Origin: Rhizobium croatiense
GTDB lineage: Bacteria; Pseudomonadota; Alphaproteobacteria; Rhizobiales; Rhizobiaceae
Assembly (NCBI RefSeq): GCF_019793465.1
Contig: NZ_JAILYJ010000009.1
Location: 62,001 to 126,000 of the forward strand
DNA length: 64,000 nt
Reading direction: 5' to 3'
Shown here: positions 48,003 to 57,117 of the stretch, one piece after another
How the letters are laid out: each line of letters starts with the position of its first letter
Position numbering within the stretch: position 1 is the stretch's first letter
Notes under the pieces: model-generated
What the model was told of the DNA's origin: nothing
Databases searched by the model: none
The model's input: only the letters and a program-made list of their open reading frames with translations
Position numbers and translations under genes: made by a program

Positions 48003-50009
48003 ATGTCCCAAGCTATTTCCCTGACATTTCCCGATGGTTCCGTGCGCAGCTTCCCGGCTGGCGCAACCGGCAAGGATGTCGCCGAATCCATTTCCAAGTC
48101 GCTCGCCAAGAGCGCCGTCGCCATTGCGATCGACGGCGCCGTGCGTGACATTTCCGACGCCGTCACGGACGGCAAGATCGAAATCATCACTCGCAAGGAC
48201 GCGCGTGCGCTGGAACTCATCCGCCATGACGCCGCGCACGTGATGGCCGAGGCTGTGCAGGAACTCTGGCCCGGCACCCAGGTGACGATCGGCCCGGTCA
48301 TCGAAAACGGCTTCTATTACGACTTCGCCAAGAACGAGCCGTTTACGCCCGACGATCTGCCGAAGATCGAAAAGAAGATGAAGGAGATTATCGCCCGCAA
48401 CGCGCCCTTCACCAAGCAGATCTGGTCGCGCGACAAGGCCAAGGAAGTTTTTGCCGCCAAGGGCGAACAGTACAAGGTCGAGCTCGTCGATGCGATTCCG
48501 GAAGGGCAGGATCTGAAGATCTATCATCAGGGCGACTGGTTCGACCTTTGCCGCGGTCCGCACATGGCCTCCACCGGCCAGGTCGGCACCGCCTTCAAGC
48601 TGATGAAGGTTGCCGGCGCCTACTGGCGCGGCGACAGCAACAACGCCATGCTGTCGCGCATCTACGGCACCGCATGGGCCGACCAGGCCGATCTCGACAA
48701 TTACCTGCATATGTTGGCCGAAGCCGAGAAGCGCGATCACCGCAAGCTCGGCCGCGAGATGGATCTGTTTCATTTCCAGGAAGAAGGTCCGGGCGTCGTC
48801 TTCTGGCACGGCAAGGGCTGGCGCATCTTCCAGACGCTCGTCGCCTATATGCGCCGTCGCCTGGCGGCCGACTACCAGGAAGTCAACGCGCCGCAGGTGC
48901 TCGACACGTCGCTCTGGGAAACCTCGGGTCACTGGGGCTGGTATCAGGAAAACATGTTCGCCGTGAAATCGGCGCATGCGATGACGCATCCCGAAGACAA
49001 GGAAGCCGACAACCGCGTCTTCGCGCTGAAGCCGATGAACTGCCCGGGGCACGTGCAGATCTTCAAGCATGGCCTGAAATCCTATCGCGAGCTGCCGATC
49101 CGGCTTGCCGAATTCGGCCTGGTGCATCGCTACGAGCCCTCGGGCGCGCTGCATGGGCTGATGCGCGTGCGCGGCTTTACGCAGGACGACGCGCATATCT
49201 TCTGCACCGACGAGCAGATGGCCGCCGAATGCCTGAAGATCAACGATCTGATCCTGTCGGTCTACGAGGACTTCGGCTTCAAGGAAATCGTCGTCAAGCT
49301 TTCGACCCGGCCGGAAAAGCGGGTCGGTTCCGATGCGCTCTGGGATCGCGCCGAAGCCGTGATGACCGACGTCTTGAAGACGATCGAGGCGCAGTCCGAG
49401 GGCCGCATCAAGACCGGTATCCTGCCGGGCGAGGGTGCCTTCTATGGTCCGAAGTTCGAATATACGCTGAAGGATGCGATCGGCCGCGAATGGCAGTGCG
49501 GTACGACACAGGTCGACTTCAACCTGCCGGAACGCTTCGGCGCCTTCTACATCGACAGCAATTCCGAAAAGACGCAGCCGGTGATGATCCACCGCGCCAT
49601 CTGCGGCTCGATGGAACGCTTCCTGGGTATCCTGATCGAGAACTTCGCCGGCCATATGCCGCTCTGGGTATCGCCGCTGCAGGTGGTGGTCGCGACGATC
49701 ACCTCGGAGGCCGATGCCTACGGGCTTGAAGTGGCCGAGGCGCTGCGCGAGGCCGGTCTCAACGTCGAGACCGACTTCCGCAACGAGAAGATCAACTACA
49801 AGATCCGCGAGCATTCGGTCACCAAGGTTCCTGTCATCATCGTCTGCGGCAGGAAGGAGGCCGAGGAGCGCACGGTCAACATCCGCCGCCTCGGCAGCCA
49901 GGACCAGGTTTCGATGGGGCTCGACGCCGCGGTCGAGAGCCTGACGCTCGAGGCGACACCGCCTGATATCCGCCGCAAGGCCGAAGCAAAAAAAGCCAAG
50001 GCGGCCTGA
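48003..50009 (+). CDS. thrS: Threonyl-tRNA synthetase
   Basis: A 668-residue class II synthetase charging tRNA-Thr. In order: TGS domain (1-60, [16 protein letters not shown]), the editing domain with [12 protein letters not shown] (HxxxH zinc-like editing site) and DLCRGPHM, the catalytic core with motif 2 region [11 protein letters not shown] and [14 protein letters not shown], motif 3 region [14 protein letters not shown], and a C-terminal anticodon-binding domain. AAGGAGA sits 8 bases before the ATG. A leader with GC-rich hairpins may exist upstream, but I saw no T-box. Confidence 0.97.
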   Translation: MSQAISLTFPDGSVRSFPAGATGKDVAESISKSLAKSAVAIAIDGAVRDISDAVTDGKIEIITRKDARALELIRHDAAHVMAEAVQELWPGTQVTIGPVIENGFYYDFAKNEPFTPDDLPKIEKKMKEIIARNAPFTKQIWSRDKAKEVFAAKGEQYKVELVDAIPEGQDLKIYHQGDWFDLCRGPHMASTGQVGTAFKLMKVAGAYWRGDSNNAMLSRIYGTAWADQADLDNYLHMLAEAEKRDHRKLGREMDLFHFQEEGPGVVFWHGKGWRIFQTLVAYMRRRLAADYQEVNAPQVLDTSLWETSGHWGWYQENMFAVKSAHAMTHPEDKEADNRVFALKPMNCPGHVQIFKHGLKSYRELPIRLAEFGLVHRYEPSGALHGLMRVRGFTQDDAHIFCTDEQMAAECLKINDLILSVYEDFGFKEIVVKLSTRPEKRVGSDALWDRAEAVMTDVLKTIEAQSEGRIKTGILPGEGAFYGPKFEYTLKDAIGREWQCGTTQVDFNLPERFGAFYIDSNSEKTQPVMIHRAICGSMERFLGILIENFAGHMPLWVSPLQVVVATITSEADAYGLEVAEALREAGLNVETDFRNEKINYKIREHSVTKVPVIIVCGRKEAEERTVNIRRLGSQDQVSMGLDAAVESLTLEATPPDIRRKAEAKKAKAA

Positions 50010-50020
50010 AAACGCCCCAT

Positions 50021-50046
50021 CCGGCAGCGCCATCCGGCGCTGTCGG
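50021..50046 (+). terminator. Hairpin between thrS and the acyltransferase
   Basis: CCGGCAGCGCC (50021-50031) pairs with GGCGCTGTCGG (50036-50046) with one G-T wobble and an ATCC loop. No T-run follows, so it may slow polymerase or protect the thrS 3' end rather than terminate fully. Confidence 0.4.
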
Positions 50047-50055
50047 AAATCTGAA

Positions 50056-50952
50056 ATGAAACCGCAATATTGTCGTCGCGAACGGGGAGCGGATCATCCC
50101 GGGGCCGGCGTGCGCTTCAAAGAACTATCCTATGCCAATGACGCAGACCCGCGGCTGAAGCGGTGGCTGATCCGCTCGATCGAAAGGCTTTCGGGCCGCG
50201 ATCACTATGTCGGCCTCTACGAGATCTGGTGCCGCGACATCATCGGCAAAAGCGATCGCGTCTTTGCCAGGACGCTCGATCTCATCGACGTCGCGATCGA
50301 CGTCAAGGGCCACTGGCCGCTCGAACCCGTTCCCACTGAACCGATCGTCATCATCGCCAACCACCCTTTCGGCATCGGCGACGGCATCGCTGTCCTGGCG
50401 CTTGCCGAACAGCTCGGTCGTCCCTTCAAGATACTGATTCATAACGACTTGCTGAAGGTGCCGGAGATGGCATCCTATTCGTTGCCGATCTCCTTTGAAG
50501 AGACCCGGGAGGCCCTGGCGATGAATATGAAGAGCCGGAACGAGGCGGTGCGGCTGCTCAAGGAAGGCACGACCATAATCGTCTTTCCGGCTGGCGGCGT
50601 TGCCACCGCGAGAAGGGGTTTCGGCCGCGCCGAGGACCTGCCGTGGAAGCTGTTTCCGGCAAAACTCGTCCAGGCGGCGCGGGCAAATGTGCTGCCGGTC
50701 TATTTCGAGGGCCAAAACGGCCGGCTGTTCCACCTGGCGAGCCTGACATCGATGACGCTACGTCTGTCGCTGCTGATCCACGAATTCCGCCGGCTGTCCG
50801 GCCGCACGATCACGGCCCATGTCGGCGAGATGCTGAGCTGGGAGTCATTGAGCGAGGGTAGCGATCGCAAAGATCTGCTCGCCCGCCTCCATGAGGCCGT
50901 CTTTTCGATGGCACCGCCCTCGAAGCGGCCGAGACGGCACCGCTTGCGGTAA
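50056..50952 (+). CDS. PlsC-like acyltransferase
   Basis: A 298-residue protein with the glycerolphosphate acyltransferase fold. Motif I is IIANHPFGIGDGIAV (a variant of NHx4-5D), motif III is IIVFPAGGVATARRG, and a basic N-terminus and C-terminus suggest membrane association. It is related to lysophospholipid or ornithine-lipid acyltransferases in rhizobia; the acyl acceptor is not clear. It follows thrS by 46 bases. The first ATG is used as start, but later starts are possible because the first about 20 residues look unstructured. Confidence 0.85.
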   Translation: MKPQYCRRERGADHPGAGVRFKELSYANDADPRLKRWLIRSIERLSGRDHYVGLYEIWCRDIIGKSDRVFARTLDLIDVAIDVKGHWPLEPVPTEPIVIIANHPFGIGDGIAVLALAEQLGRPFKILIHNDLLKVPEMASYSLPISFEETREALAMNMKSRNEAVRLLKEGTTIIVFPAGGVATARRGFGRAEDLPWKLFPAKLVQAARANVLPVYFEGQNGRLFHLASLTSMTLRLSLLIHEFRRLSGRTITAHVGEMLSWESLSEGSDRKDLLARLHEAVFSMAPPSKRPRRHRLR

Positions 50953-50954
50953 GG

Positions 50955-52094
50955 TCAATCGAGGCTGGCGCCGTCGCCGCCCTGCGGTACGAGCTGTTCA
51001 TAGGAGGGCAGAGGCGTTTCGGGGGCCGGCTGGACACCAGGCGGTGGCGGCGTGCCGGCCGGCACCTGCTGCACCGTGCGCGCCGCACTCTCCGGCTGCT
51101 GCGGCTGCTGGTCCTTCATCAGAACTTCGACATCGGTGTTCCTGCCAGCGACCACTTTGAAATCCCGCTGGTAGATCTTGTCCTTGTTGCGGGCGACGGC
51201 GGAATATTCGCCTTCGGCAAGCACCATGGTTGGAAAGGCGCTGACGCTTTCGCCGACGCTGTCGCCGGCCGCCGTCAGGATCGACCAGGCCGTATCGGCG
51301 ATCGCTTCGCCCCCGGCTTCCGAGACCAGCTTGAAAGTGATCTGGGCCGCGCGGTGCTGGATCGTCGCTTCGGTCAGTTTGCCGGCCTCGACCTGGATGT
51401 CGGCGCGGATGACGGCATTGACGCTGCCATATTCGGAAACGATGTGATAGGTGCCGGCATTGAGGCGCACGACCGTGTTCGGAGAGACGTCGGCCACGAC
51501 GAGGCCACGCTCGCCATCGTCGCGCACTTCCGAGGAATAGATCGAGAAGCTCAACTGATCGGGGCGGATGCGGGCATCGGTGCCGGAGACGGCATTGAGC
51601 AGCAGGCCGCCGGCATCAAGCACCATCACCTGCTTGTCGACCTGGCCGTCGGCCGGCACCGTCAGCTTCTTGGTGACGCCGGCGCGGCCGAAGGAGACAT
51701 TGACGAAATAATCACCCGGAGCGAGTTGGAAGGCGGCGGGTCCGCCCTTGGCGCTGGCGATCAGCGGCAGCTTGCCGTCGGTTCCGGCGATCGGGCTGAA
51801 GACGTACCAGGACAGACCATCCTCGACAGGCGTGCCGTCGGCCGTCAGCTTGGCTTCCATCGCGACGTCGCGCAGCTTGGCGGCTTCGGGTGCGGCGCCC
51901 GGCGCGATGAAAGCGTTGAGCTTCGGCATCTTCGGCGTCGATTCGATCTGCTTGAAGTCCTTGAAAGCGTCCTGCGCGCCCGCGCCGAGGGGCGTCACCA
52001 CCATCAGGGCGATGGCGAGGCCGAGGCGTGCAAAAGGCGAAATGCCAAACATCTGTTTCGTGAACCGATTGACTTCTGAAATCGCAAAGGTCAC
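50955..52094 (-). CDS. Exported protein with repeated Ig-like/carboxypeptidase-regulatory-type units
   Basis: A 379-residue protein with a signal peptide ([17 protein letters not shown]). The mature part repeats a beta-sandwich-like pattern three or more times, for example [39 protein letters not shown], and [15 protein letters not shown]; each has an L-x-x-G-x-Y core typical of prealbumin-like or CarboxypepD regulatory domains. The C-terminus is Pro/Gln-rich. It is probably periplasmic or cell-envelope bound; I do not know its role. Its stop lies 2 bases from the convergent acyltransferase stop. Confidence 0.8.
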   Translation of the reverse strand: MTFAISEVNRFTKQMFGISPFARLGLAIALMVVTPLGAGAQDAFKDFKQIESTPKMPKLNAFIAPGAAPEAAKLRDVAMEAKLTADGTPVEDGLSWYVFSPIAGTDGKLPLIASAKGGPAAFQLAPGDYFVNVSFGRAGVTKKLTVPADGQVDKQVMVLDAGGLLLNAVSGTDARIRPDQLSFSIYSSEVRDDGERGLVVADVSPNTVVRLNAGTYHIVSEYGSVNAVIRADIQVEAGKLTEATIQHRAAQITFKLVSEAGGEAIADTAWSILTAAGDSVGESVSAFPTMVLAEGEYSAVARNKDKIYQRDFKVVAGRNTDVEVLMKDQQPQQPESAARTVQQVPAGTPPPPGVQPAPETPLPSYEQLVPQGGDGASLD

Positions 52095-52165
52095 TTCAAG
52101 ACCAACGCGATGGCAAATTCAAGACCCACGCTTTGCAGCAGCATAAAAATGAAAGTTTCTCCCGC

Positions 52166-52750
52166 ATGAAATCCGATATCAAGCTGATCGACTACCTCGC
52201 CGTGCGCCGCTCCATCCCCGCTTTCCAGATGTGCGAACCAGGCCCCAAGAAGGCCGAGATCGAAGAAATCCTGCGTCTTGCCTCGCGTGTTCCCGATCAC
52301 GGCAAGATCGCGCCCTGGCGCTTCATCGTCTATCGCGGACAGGAGCGAGTCCGGCTCGGCGAGGCGCTGCTGACGCTGGCGCTCGAGACGAAACCCGACC
52401 TTTCCGAAGAGATGATCCAGGTCGAACGCACCCGCTTCACCCGCGCGCCTGTGGTCGTCGCTGTCGTCAGCAGGGCGGGGCCGCACATCAAGATCCCGGA
52501 ATGGGAGCAGCTGATGTCGGCCGGCGCACTCTGCCTCAACGTCATCCTGTCAGCCAATGCCCATGGCTACGTGGCCAACTGGCTGACGGAGTGGTTCGCC
52601 TATGATGAGCGCGCCTATCCGCTGCTCGGCGTCGGTTCCGATGAAAAGGTGGCCGGCTTCATCCATATCGGTTCGACGACATTTCCGGCAATCGAGCGGC
52701 CGCGGCCGGAGCTTGCCGACACCGTCACCTGGATCGGTGGAGAGGATTGA
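52166..52750 (+). CDS. Nitroreductase-family protein
   Basis: A 194-residue FMN-dependent oxidoreductase of the nitroreductase family, close to YdjA. It has the FMN-binding RRSIPAFQM at residues 14-22, [18 protein letters not shown], and the C-terminal [16 protein letters not shown]. The substrate is unknown. Its stop overlaps the next ATG by one base (TGATG), so translation is coupled to a flavin-reductase-like gene, which may supply or share flavin. The start ATG 52166 fits the family; the frame continues upstream to a TTG at 52133. Confidence 0.88.
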   Translation: MKSDIKLIDYLAVRRSIPAFQMCEPGPKKAEIEEILRLASRVPDHGKIAPWRFIVYRGQERVRLGEALLTLALETKPDLSEEMIQVERTRFTRAPVVVAVVSRAGPHIKIPEWEQLMSAGALCLNVILSANAHGYVANWLTEWFAYDERAYPLLGVGSDEKVAGFIHIGSTTFPAIERPRPELADTVTWIGGED

Positions 52751-53358
52751 TGTTCTACACCACCGACAGCAACCGCCATGGGCTGGCGCATGATCCCTTC
52801 AAGGCGATCGTCTCGCCGCGGCCGATCGGCTGGATCGGCAGCAAGGGCAGGGACGCCTCGATCAATCTTGCGCCCTATTCCTTCTTCAATGCCGTCGCCG
52901 ACCGGCCGAAGCTGGTGATGTTTTCTTCGGCGGGGCGCAAACACAGCCAGCGCAACGCCGCCGAGACCGGCGTCTTCACCTGCAATTTCGTCAGCCGCGA
53001 TCTCGCCGAAAAGATGAACCTCTCCTCGGCGGCGCTGCCCTATGGCGAGAGCGAATTCGGCTTCGCCGGACTGACGCCGAAGCAGGCCGAACTTGTCGAC
53101 GCCCCCTATGTCAGCGAGGCTTTCGCGGTGCTCGAATGCAGGGTCACCGAGATCATCGAGCCGAAAACGCTGTCGGGTGCGCCATCCGAAAACGTCATCG
53201 TCTTCGGCGAGGTCATCGGCATCCGCATCGACGAAGCGATTGTCAGGGACGGCCGCCTCGACATGTCGATCGCCCGGCCTGTGGCCCGCATGGGCTACAT
53301 GGATTACAGCGAGGGCAGCGATGTCTTCGAGATGCTCCGGCCGCGGGTCGAGGGCTGA
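52750..53358 (+). CDS. Flavin-reductase-like (split-barrel) protein
   Basis: A 202-residue FMN-binding split-barrel protein. The family blocks are ISPRPIGWIGSKG (as VSPRPIGWIGSKGRD), LAPYSFFNAVADRPK, GVFTCNFVSRDLAE and VFGEVIGIRIDE. It could be a flavin reductase or a flavoprotein with another substrate. It starts one base into the nitroreductase stop codon, so the two are coupled and may form one redox pair. No partner monooxygenase is adjacent. Confidence 0.88.
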   Translation: MFYTTDSNRHGLAHDPFKAIVSPRPIGWIGSKGRDASINLAPYSFFNAVADRPKLVMFSSAGRKHSQRNAAETGVFTCNFVSRDLAEKMNLSSAALPYGESEFGFAGLTPKQAELVDAPYVSEAFAVLECRVTEIIEPKTLSGAPSENVIVFGEVIGIRIDEAIVRDGRLDMSIARPVARMGYMDYSEGSDVFEMLRPRVEG

Positions 53359-53429
53359 CGCGAAGGCATGCAAGGGCTTAAGAAACATGGTGAACGAATC
53401 TTAAACCTTTTGCCGCTACGGTCGCAGCA

Positions 53430-54605
53430 ATGAAAGGAACGCGAGGGAATCGCGTTCAAGTGCTGGGGCGTCGCGTGATCGTAGAAGCTTTCCTTCGTTG
53501 GATCGAAACGGCCAAGACCGGCGATCGGGCCCGGGCCGCGAACGCACTCGGTCGAGCCTATCTGCAATCTCAGATGAGCGCGGAGGAGCGGACGGCGGCC
53601 GAGATGGCAATGACCTTTCTGCTCGACGATCCGTCGCCGCGCGTGCGGCTTGCCCTTGCCGAGGCGATCGCCTGGTCGCCCGACGCGCCGCGCAGCCTGG
53701 TTCTTTCGCTTGCCGCCGATCAGCCTGAGATTGCCTGCCACGCCGTCACCTGTTCACCGCTTCTGACCGATGCCGATCTCGTCGATCTCGCCGCACGCGG
53801 CAATGGCGCAACCCGGATGCTGATCGCCGCGAGGGCGCGTGTGACGCGGCCGGTTTCAGCCGCCCTTGCGGAAGTCGGCGATGAAGATGAGCTGCTCTGC
53901 CTGCTCGAGAACGAGTGCGCTGTTATTTCCAGCCTTTCGTTGAAGCGCATCGCCGAACGGCTCGGCGACTGCTGCGATATCCGCAATCTGCTTCTCGAAC
54001 GCAACGATCTTCCGGCCGATGCCCGCCAGCTGCTGACCCAGCATGTCAGCAATGCGCTGGTCGGTCTGCCGCTTGTTCAGGCGGCGATCGGGCTGCAGCG
54101 GCTGCAGCGGATCAGCCGCGAGGCGACGGAAGCGGCGATCGTATCGATTGCCGGCGATATCGCGCCCCGGGAGATACCGGACCTCGTCGAACATTTGCGC
54201 CTCAACGGCCGTCTGACGCCGTCCTTCCTGATGCACGCCCTCTGCTGCGGCAAGGTGGACTTCTTCGCCGGAGCGATCGTCGATCTGACAGGCTGCGGCG
54301 AGCGCCGCGTGCGCTCGATCCTGGCGACGGGACGCATGCATGCGGTGCGCGCGCTCTATGAGTCCGCCGGCCTGCCGAGGGATATCAGCGTGATCTTCGT
54401 GGAGGCGACGCTTTTGTGGCGCGAGGCGGCCCGGAAGGCGCCGGGCAGCGTGCTCGGCACCGTCTGCGGTCGTCTTCTCGAAAAATTCCGCCATCACGAC
54501 GGCGCACATGGCGCGGTCGGAGAACTGCTCGATATGGTGGAGAAGCTGCATGTCGCCGAACAGCGGCAATCGGCCCGCGTCTATGCGGCGCTTGCAGCGG
54601 CCTAA
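53430..54605 (+). CDS. DUF2336 family protein
   Basis: A 391-residue, helix-rich protein of the alphaproteobacterial DUF2336 family. The HEAT-like repeats are visible as FLLDDPSPRVRLALAEAIA, ACHAVTCSPLLTDADLVDL and RMLIAARARVTRPVSAAL. Other DUF2336 proteins have links to c-di-GMP signalling or development, but no function is set. There is no signal peptide. The start is not certain: ATG 53430 is the first, and a later GTG near 53475 also fits the family. A mosaic repeat follows its stop. Confidence 0.8.
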   Translation: MKGTRGNRVQVLGRRVIVEAFLRWIETAKTGDRARAANALGRAYLQSQMSAEERTAAEMAMTFLLDDPSPRVRLALAEAIAWSPDAPRSLVLSLAADQPEIACHAVTCSPLLTDADLVDLAARGNGATRMLIAARARVTRPVSAALAEVGDEDELLCLLENECAVISSLSLKRIAERLGDCCDIRNLLLERNDLPADARQLLTQHVSNALVGLPLVQAAIGLQRLQRISREATEAAIVSIAGDIAPREIPDLVEHLRLNGRLTPSFLMHALCCGKVDFFAGAIVDLTGCGERRVRSILATGRMHAVRALYESAGLPRDISVIFVEATLLWREAARKAPGSVLGTVCGRLLEKFRHHDGAHGAVGELLDMVEKLHVAEQRQSARVYAALAAA

Positions 54606-54703
54606 AGCGCATCGCGATCTTTCAGATTCGCTGCTTGCGCTTTAGCTCTCGGTTTTCACGCATGTCGTTGCCGCAAAACCGCGCACACGTTTGCGCGACA
54701 TGC
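54603..54703. repeat. Rhizobium mosaic palindromic element, copy 5
   Basis: Same two-module layout as 27261-27364. Module one pairs TAAAGCGC (54603-54610) with GCGCTTTA (54637-54644). Module two pairs GCATGTCG (54660-54667) with CGACATGC (54696-54703), enclosing CGCAAA/GTTTGCG around ACCGCGCACAC. It sits between DUF2336 and the convergent small exported protein. Confidence 0.8.
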
Positions 54704-54704
54704 T

Positions 54705-55109
54705 TTAATCGGCGATCCGAGTCACTACCCAGGAATAGCTGGCGGATACGAAGTGCACGGGCTTGGAGAGCGTTTCCTTGACGTCCCGCCCCGAGGGAAG
54801 ATGCGCGCGGACCTGGCCTGCGATATTTTCAGCGAAGTTGGCGAGCTTTCCGACGGGTTCTTCGACAGGCTCGGGCGCAGGAATGGGGGCCGGCTTCGGC
54901 GGTTCGGCGGCGGCAACCGCTTTCGGCGCCTCGCAGACGGCGATCACCGAGGGATAGCTGACATTGGCATAGGCCTTCAGCCGGCGCTCTGCCTCGGCAT
55001 CGCAGGCAGCAACGGTTTCCCAACGCTTGTCGACTGTCGCGACATAGCTGCACTGGGTGACGGAATCGTCGCAACCGAGAATCGTCATCGCGATGAGCAC
55101 CGCTTGCAT
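54705..55109 (-). CDS. Small exported hypothetical protein
   Basis: A 134-residue protein with a short hydrophobic N-terminus (MQAVLIAMTILGCDD) and early cysteines (Cys13, Cys20, then AACDAEAER and AVCEAPKA). After a Pro/Ala/Glu-rich linker (PPKPAPIPAPEPVEEPV) a helical tail follows (FAENIAGQVRAHLPSG). It is likely secreted or lipid-anchored through Cys13. I do not recognise the family. Its stop lies against the mosaic repeat at 54603-54703. Confidence 0.65.
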   Translation of the reverse strand: MQAVLIAMTILGCDDSVTQCSYVATVDKRWETVAACDAEAERRLKAYANVSYPSVIAVCEAPKAVAAAEPPKPAPIPAPEPVEEPVGKLANFAENIAGQVRAHLPSGRDVKETLSKPVHFVSASYSWVVTRIAD

Positions 55110-55237
55110 ATTCTGCTTCCTTGGCTATTGAACCTGACATCGCCTTAGACGGCGCAATTCCAACCGAATGAAGGCAAGAGCATTAACTCTTCGTCATCTC
55201 ATGGAAAAATTGCGCCTCGCAAGCATCGGGAGCCAGC

Positions 55238-55696
55238 ATGTCCGTCACCATTGCTCAAGAGCCGCCGCGGCAGGAGGGCGTCATCCGCCTTCTCGATCTT
55301 TCCGATGCCTATGCGCAGTCGCTCTATCCGGCCGAGAGCAATCATCTGGTGGACCTTTCTCTCCTGGAAAAACCGTCAGTGAGTTTCTTCGTCGCGCGCA
55401 ACCATGGCGCAATCGTCGGATGCTGCGCATTGGTGGAGGCCGGCGACGGTACGGCAGAGATCAAGCGCATGTTCGTCGACCCGCAGGCGAGGGGACTGAG
55501 GATCGCCAGCGGCCTGATGACCGCGCTGGAGGCGGTCGCACGGGAAAAGCGGCTGATGGCGATCCGGCTTGAAACCGGCATCTATCAGCCCGAGGCGATC
55601 GCTCTCTATGGCAAATACGGATATCGGGAGATCGAGGCCTTCGGCGCCTATCTGCCGGACCCGCTCAGCCTGTTCATGGAAAAACGGCTGGGTTAG
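55238..55696 (+). CDS. GNAT-family N-acetyltransferase
   Basis: A 152-residue acetyltransferase. The acetyl-CoA site is in IKRMFVDPQARGLRIASGLM and the C-terminal half has IRLETGIYQPEAIALYGKYG, typical of small-molecule or aminoglycoside-like GNATs. The substrate is unknown. It is transcribed away from the small exported protein and is convergent with the AI-2E permease gene. No partner gene is close. Confidence 0.88.
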   Translation: MSVTIAQEPPRQEGVIRLLDLSDAYAQSLYPAESNHLVDLSLLEKPSVSFFVARNHGAIVGCCALVEAGDGTAEIKRMFVDPQARGLRIASGLMTALEAVAREKRLMAIRLETGIYQPEAIALYGKYGYREIEAFGAYLPDPLSLFMEKRLG

Positions 55697-55749
55697 AGCC
55701 TTTCCTGGTTAGATTGAATCGTTCTGTTGGCTCAAACGGAGTCGGATGG

Positions 55750-55803
55750 TCGACCGGCCGGCGCGCGTCGTAGCCTGGCTCTACGGCCAAGCCGGCCGGT
55801 CGA
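55750..55803. terminator. Large GC-rich inverted repeat between convergent genes
   Basis: A perfect 13-bp inverted repeat TCGACCGGCCGGC (55750-55762) / GCCGGCCGGTCGA (55791-55803) with a 28-base loop that itself can pair (CGTAG/CTACG). It lies between the GNAT stop and the permease stop. No T-tract is seen, so it may stop transcription from both sides by structure. Confidence 0.5.
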
Positions 55804-55817
55804 TCAGCCGGCCCGCT

Positions 55818-57023
55818 TCAGCCTTCGGCGACGCGGGGAACCGGCTTGGACGGTGGAGCCTGTTCGTCGATCACGATCTGCGGCCCCCGCTCGCTGGTCT
55901 CGTCGGCGTTTCGGGCCTCGTGGATCCATTCGCGCCAGATGGCGACGATCAGCGCCATCAGCACCGGGCCGATGAAGAGGCCGAGAAAGCCCATTGTCTT
56001 GACGCCGCCGACAAGGCCGAAGAAGGTCGGCAGGAAGGGCAGCTTGATCGGGCCGCCGACGAGCTTTGGCCGCAGCGTCTTGTCGACGATGAAGAGCTCG
56101 ACCGTGCCCCAGACGAAGAGACCGACGCCGGCGACATGCGAGCCGCTCGCCAGGAGATAGATGGAGACCAGCGTGAACGAGAGCGGCGCACCGCCCGGTA
56201 TCAGCGCCATCACGCCCGTCAGTACGCCGAGCGTCACCGGCGACGGCACGCCGGCGATCCAATAGGCAAGGCCGAGCACGATGCCTTCGCCGATCGCAAT
56301 CAGCGTCATGCCCATGACGGTGGAGCTGATTGTCGCCGGGACGACGCGGGAAATGCGTTCCCAGCGGTTCGGCAGGATGCGCTCGCCCAGCATGTCGATC
56401 TGCTTGGAGAATGAGACGCCGTCGCGATAGACGAAGAACAGCGCGATCAGCATGAAGAGCAGCGTCAGCAGAAGATGGAAGGCGCCACCGCCGGCTGCAA
56501 GAACGGCACGGTAGATATTGCCGATATGGGCGCCGCTGACCGCCTGGATGAGCTCACCGAGCGCGCCCGGGCTGCCGATATATTTTGTCCAAAGCTCGTC
56601 GAGATAGGGGCCGGCAAACGGCAATGCGGCGATCCAGCCAGGTGTCGAGGCCCCCGAACGGTTGGCGTGGATTGCCCAGGCGAGCCAGGTGCGCACTTCG
56701 CCCGTCGTATAGGTGGCCGCAAATCCGATCGGGATGACCAGAAAGGTGACGATCATGATGATGGCGATGGTCGCGGCGATCGTCGTATTGCCGCCGACAC
56801 GGGCAAGAAGCTTGCGGTAGAGCGGCCAGCTGGCGAAGCCGATGACGAGGGCGGCCAGCACCGGCACAAGGAAGCCGTAGAAGAAATAGACGCCGGCGGC
56901 GACGATCAGCACCAGCAGCCAGCGCGCCGCGGAGATGGAGGGTATCAGCGGCGTGCGTGTTGGCGCCGACGAGCCCAGCCATCGCGGTTCATGATTGCTT
57001 CTCTGACGGTCAAACACACCCAC
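55818..57023 (-). CDS. AI-2E family transporter
   Basis: A 401-residue inner-membrane protein with about eight helices of the AI-2E (TqsA/PerM, UPF0118) family. Recognisable segments are AAGVYFFYGFLVPVLAALVI, LLFMLIALFFVYRDG, and GVLTGVMALIPGGAPLSF, then LVGGPIKLPFLPTFFGLVGG. Members export varied compounds, not only autoinducer-2. The start is a GTG at 57023 with GAAGAGG about 7 bases upstream; a second GTG two codons later is possible. The short C-terminal tail is Arg/Glu/Pro-rich. Confidence 0.9.
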   Translation of the reverse strand: MGVFDRQRSNHEPRWLGSSAPTRTPLIPSISAARWLLVLIVAAGVYFFYGFLVPVLAALVIGFASWPLYRKLLARVGGNTTIAATIAIIMIVTFLVIPIGFAATYTTGEVRTWLAWAIHANRSGASTPGWIAALPFAGPYLDELWTKYIGSPGALGELIQAVSGAHIGNIYRAVLAAGGGAFHLLLTLLFMLIALFFVYRDGVSFSKQIDMLGERILPNRWERISRVVPATISSTVMGMTLIAIGEGIVLGLAYWIAGVPSPVTLGVLTGVMALIPGGAPLSFTLVSIYLLASGSHVAGVGLFVWGTVELFIVDKTLRPKLVGGPIKLPFLPTFFGLVGGVKTMGFLGLFIGPVLMALIVAIWREWIHEARNADETSERGPQIVIDEQAPPSKPVPRVAEG

Positions 57024-57117
57024 GCGCGCCTCTTCTTATTCTTGTCTTCTGGTTATGGGCTATGAACCCGGCGGTTTCAAGGTCCGCGCCGTGAAAGCGT
57101 ATACAAAGCGTCGCTAT

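Noticed and set aside
48000..50033. A 677-codon open frame on the minus strand over thrS
   Set aside because: It covers the whole of thrS in antisense; composition is shadow-like with no signal, motif or ribosome site.
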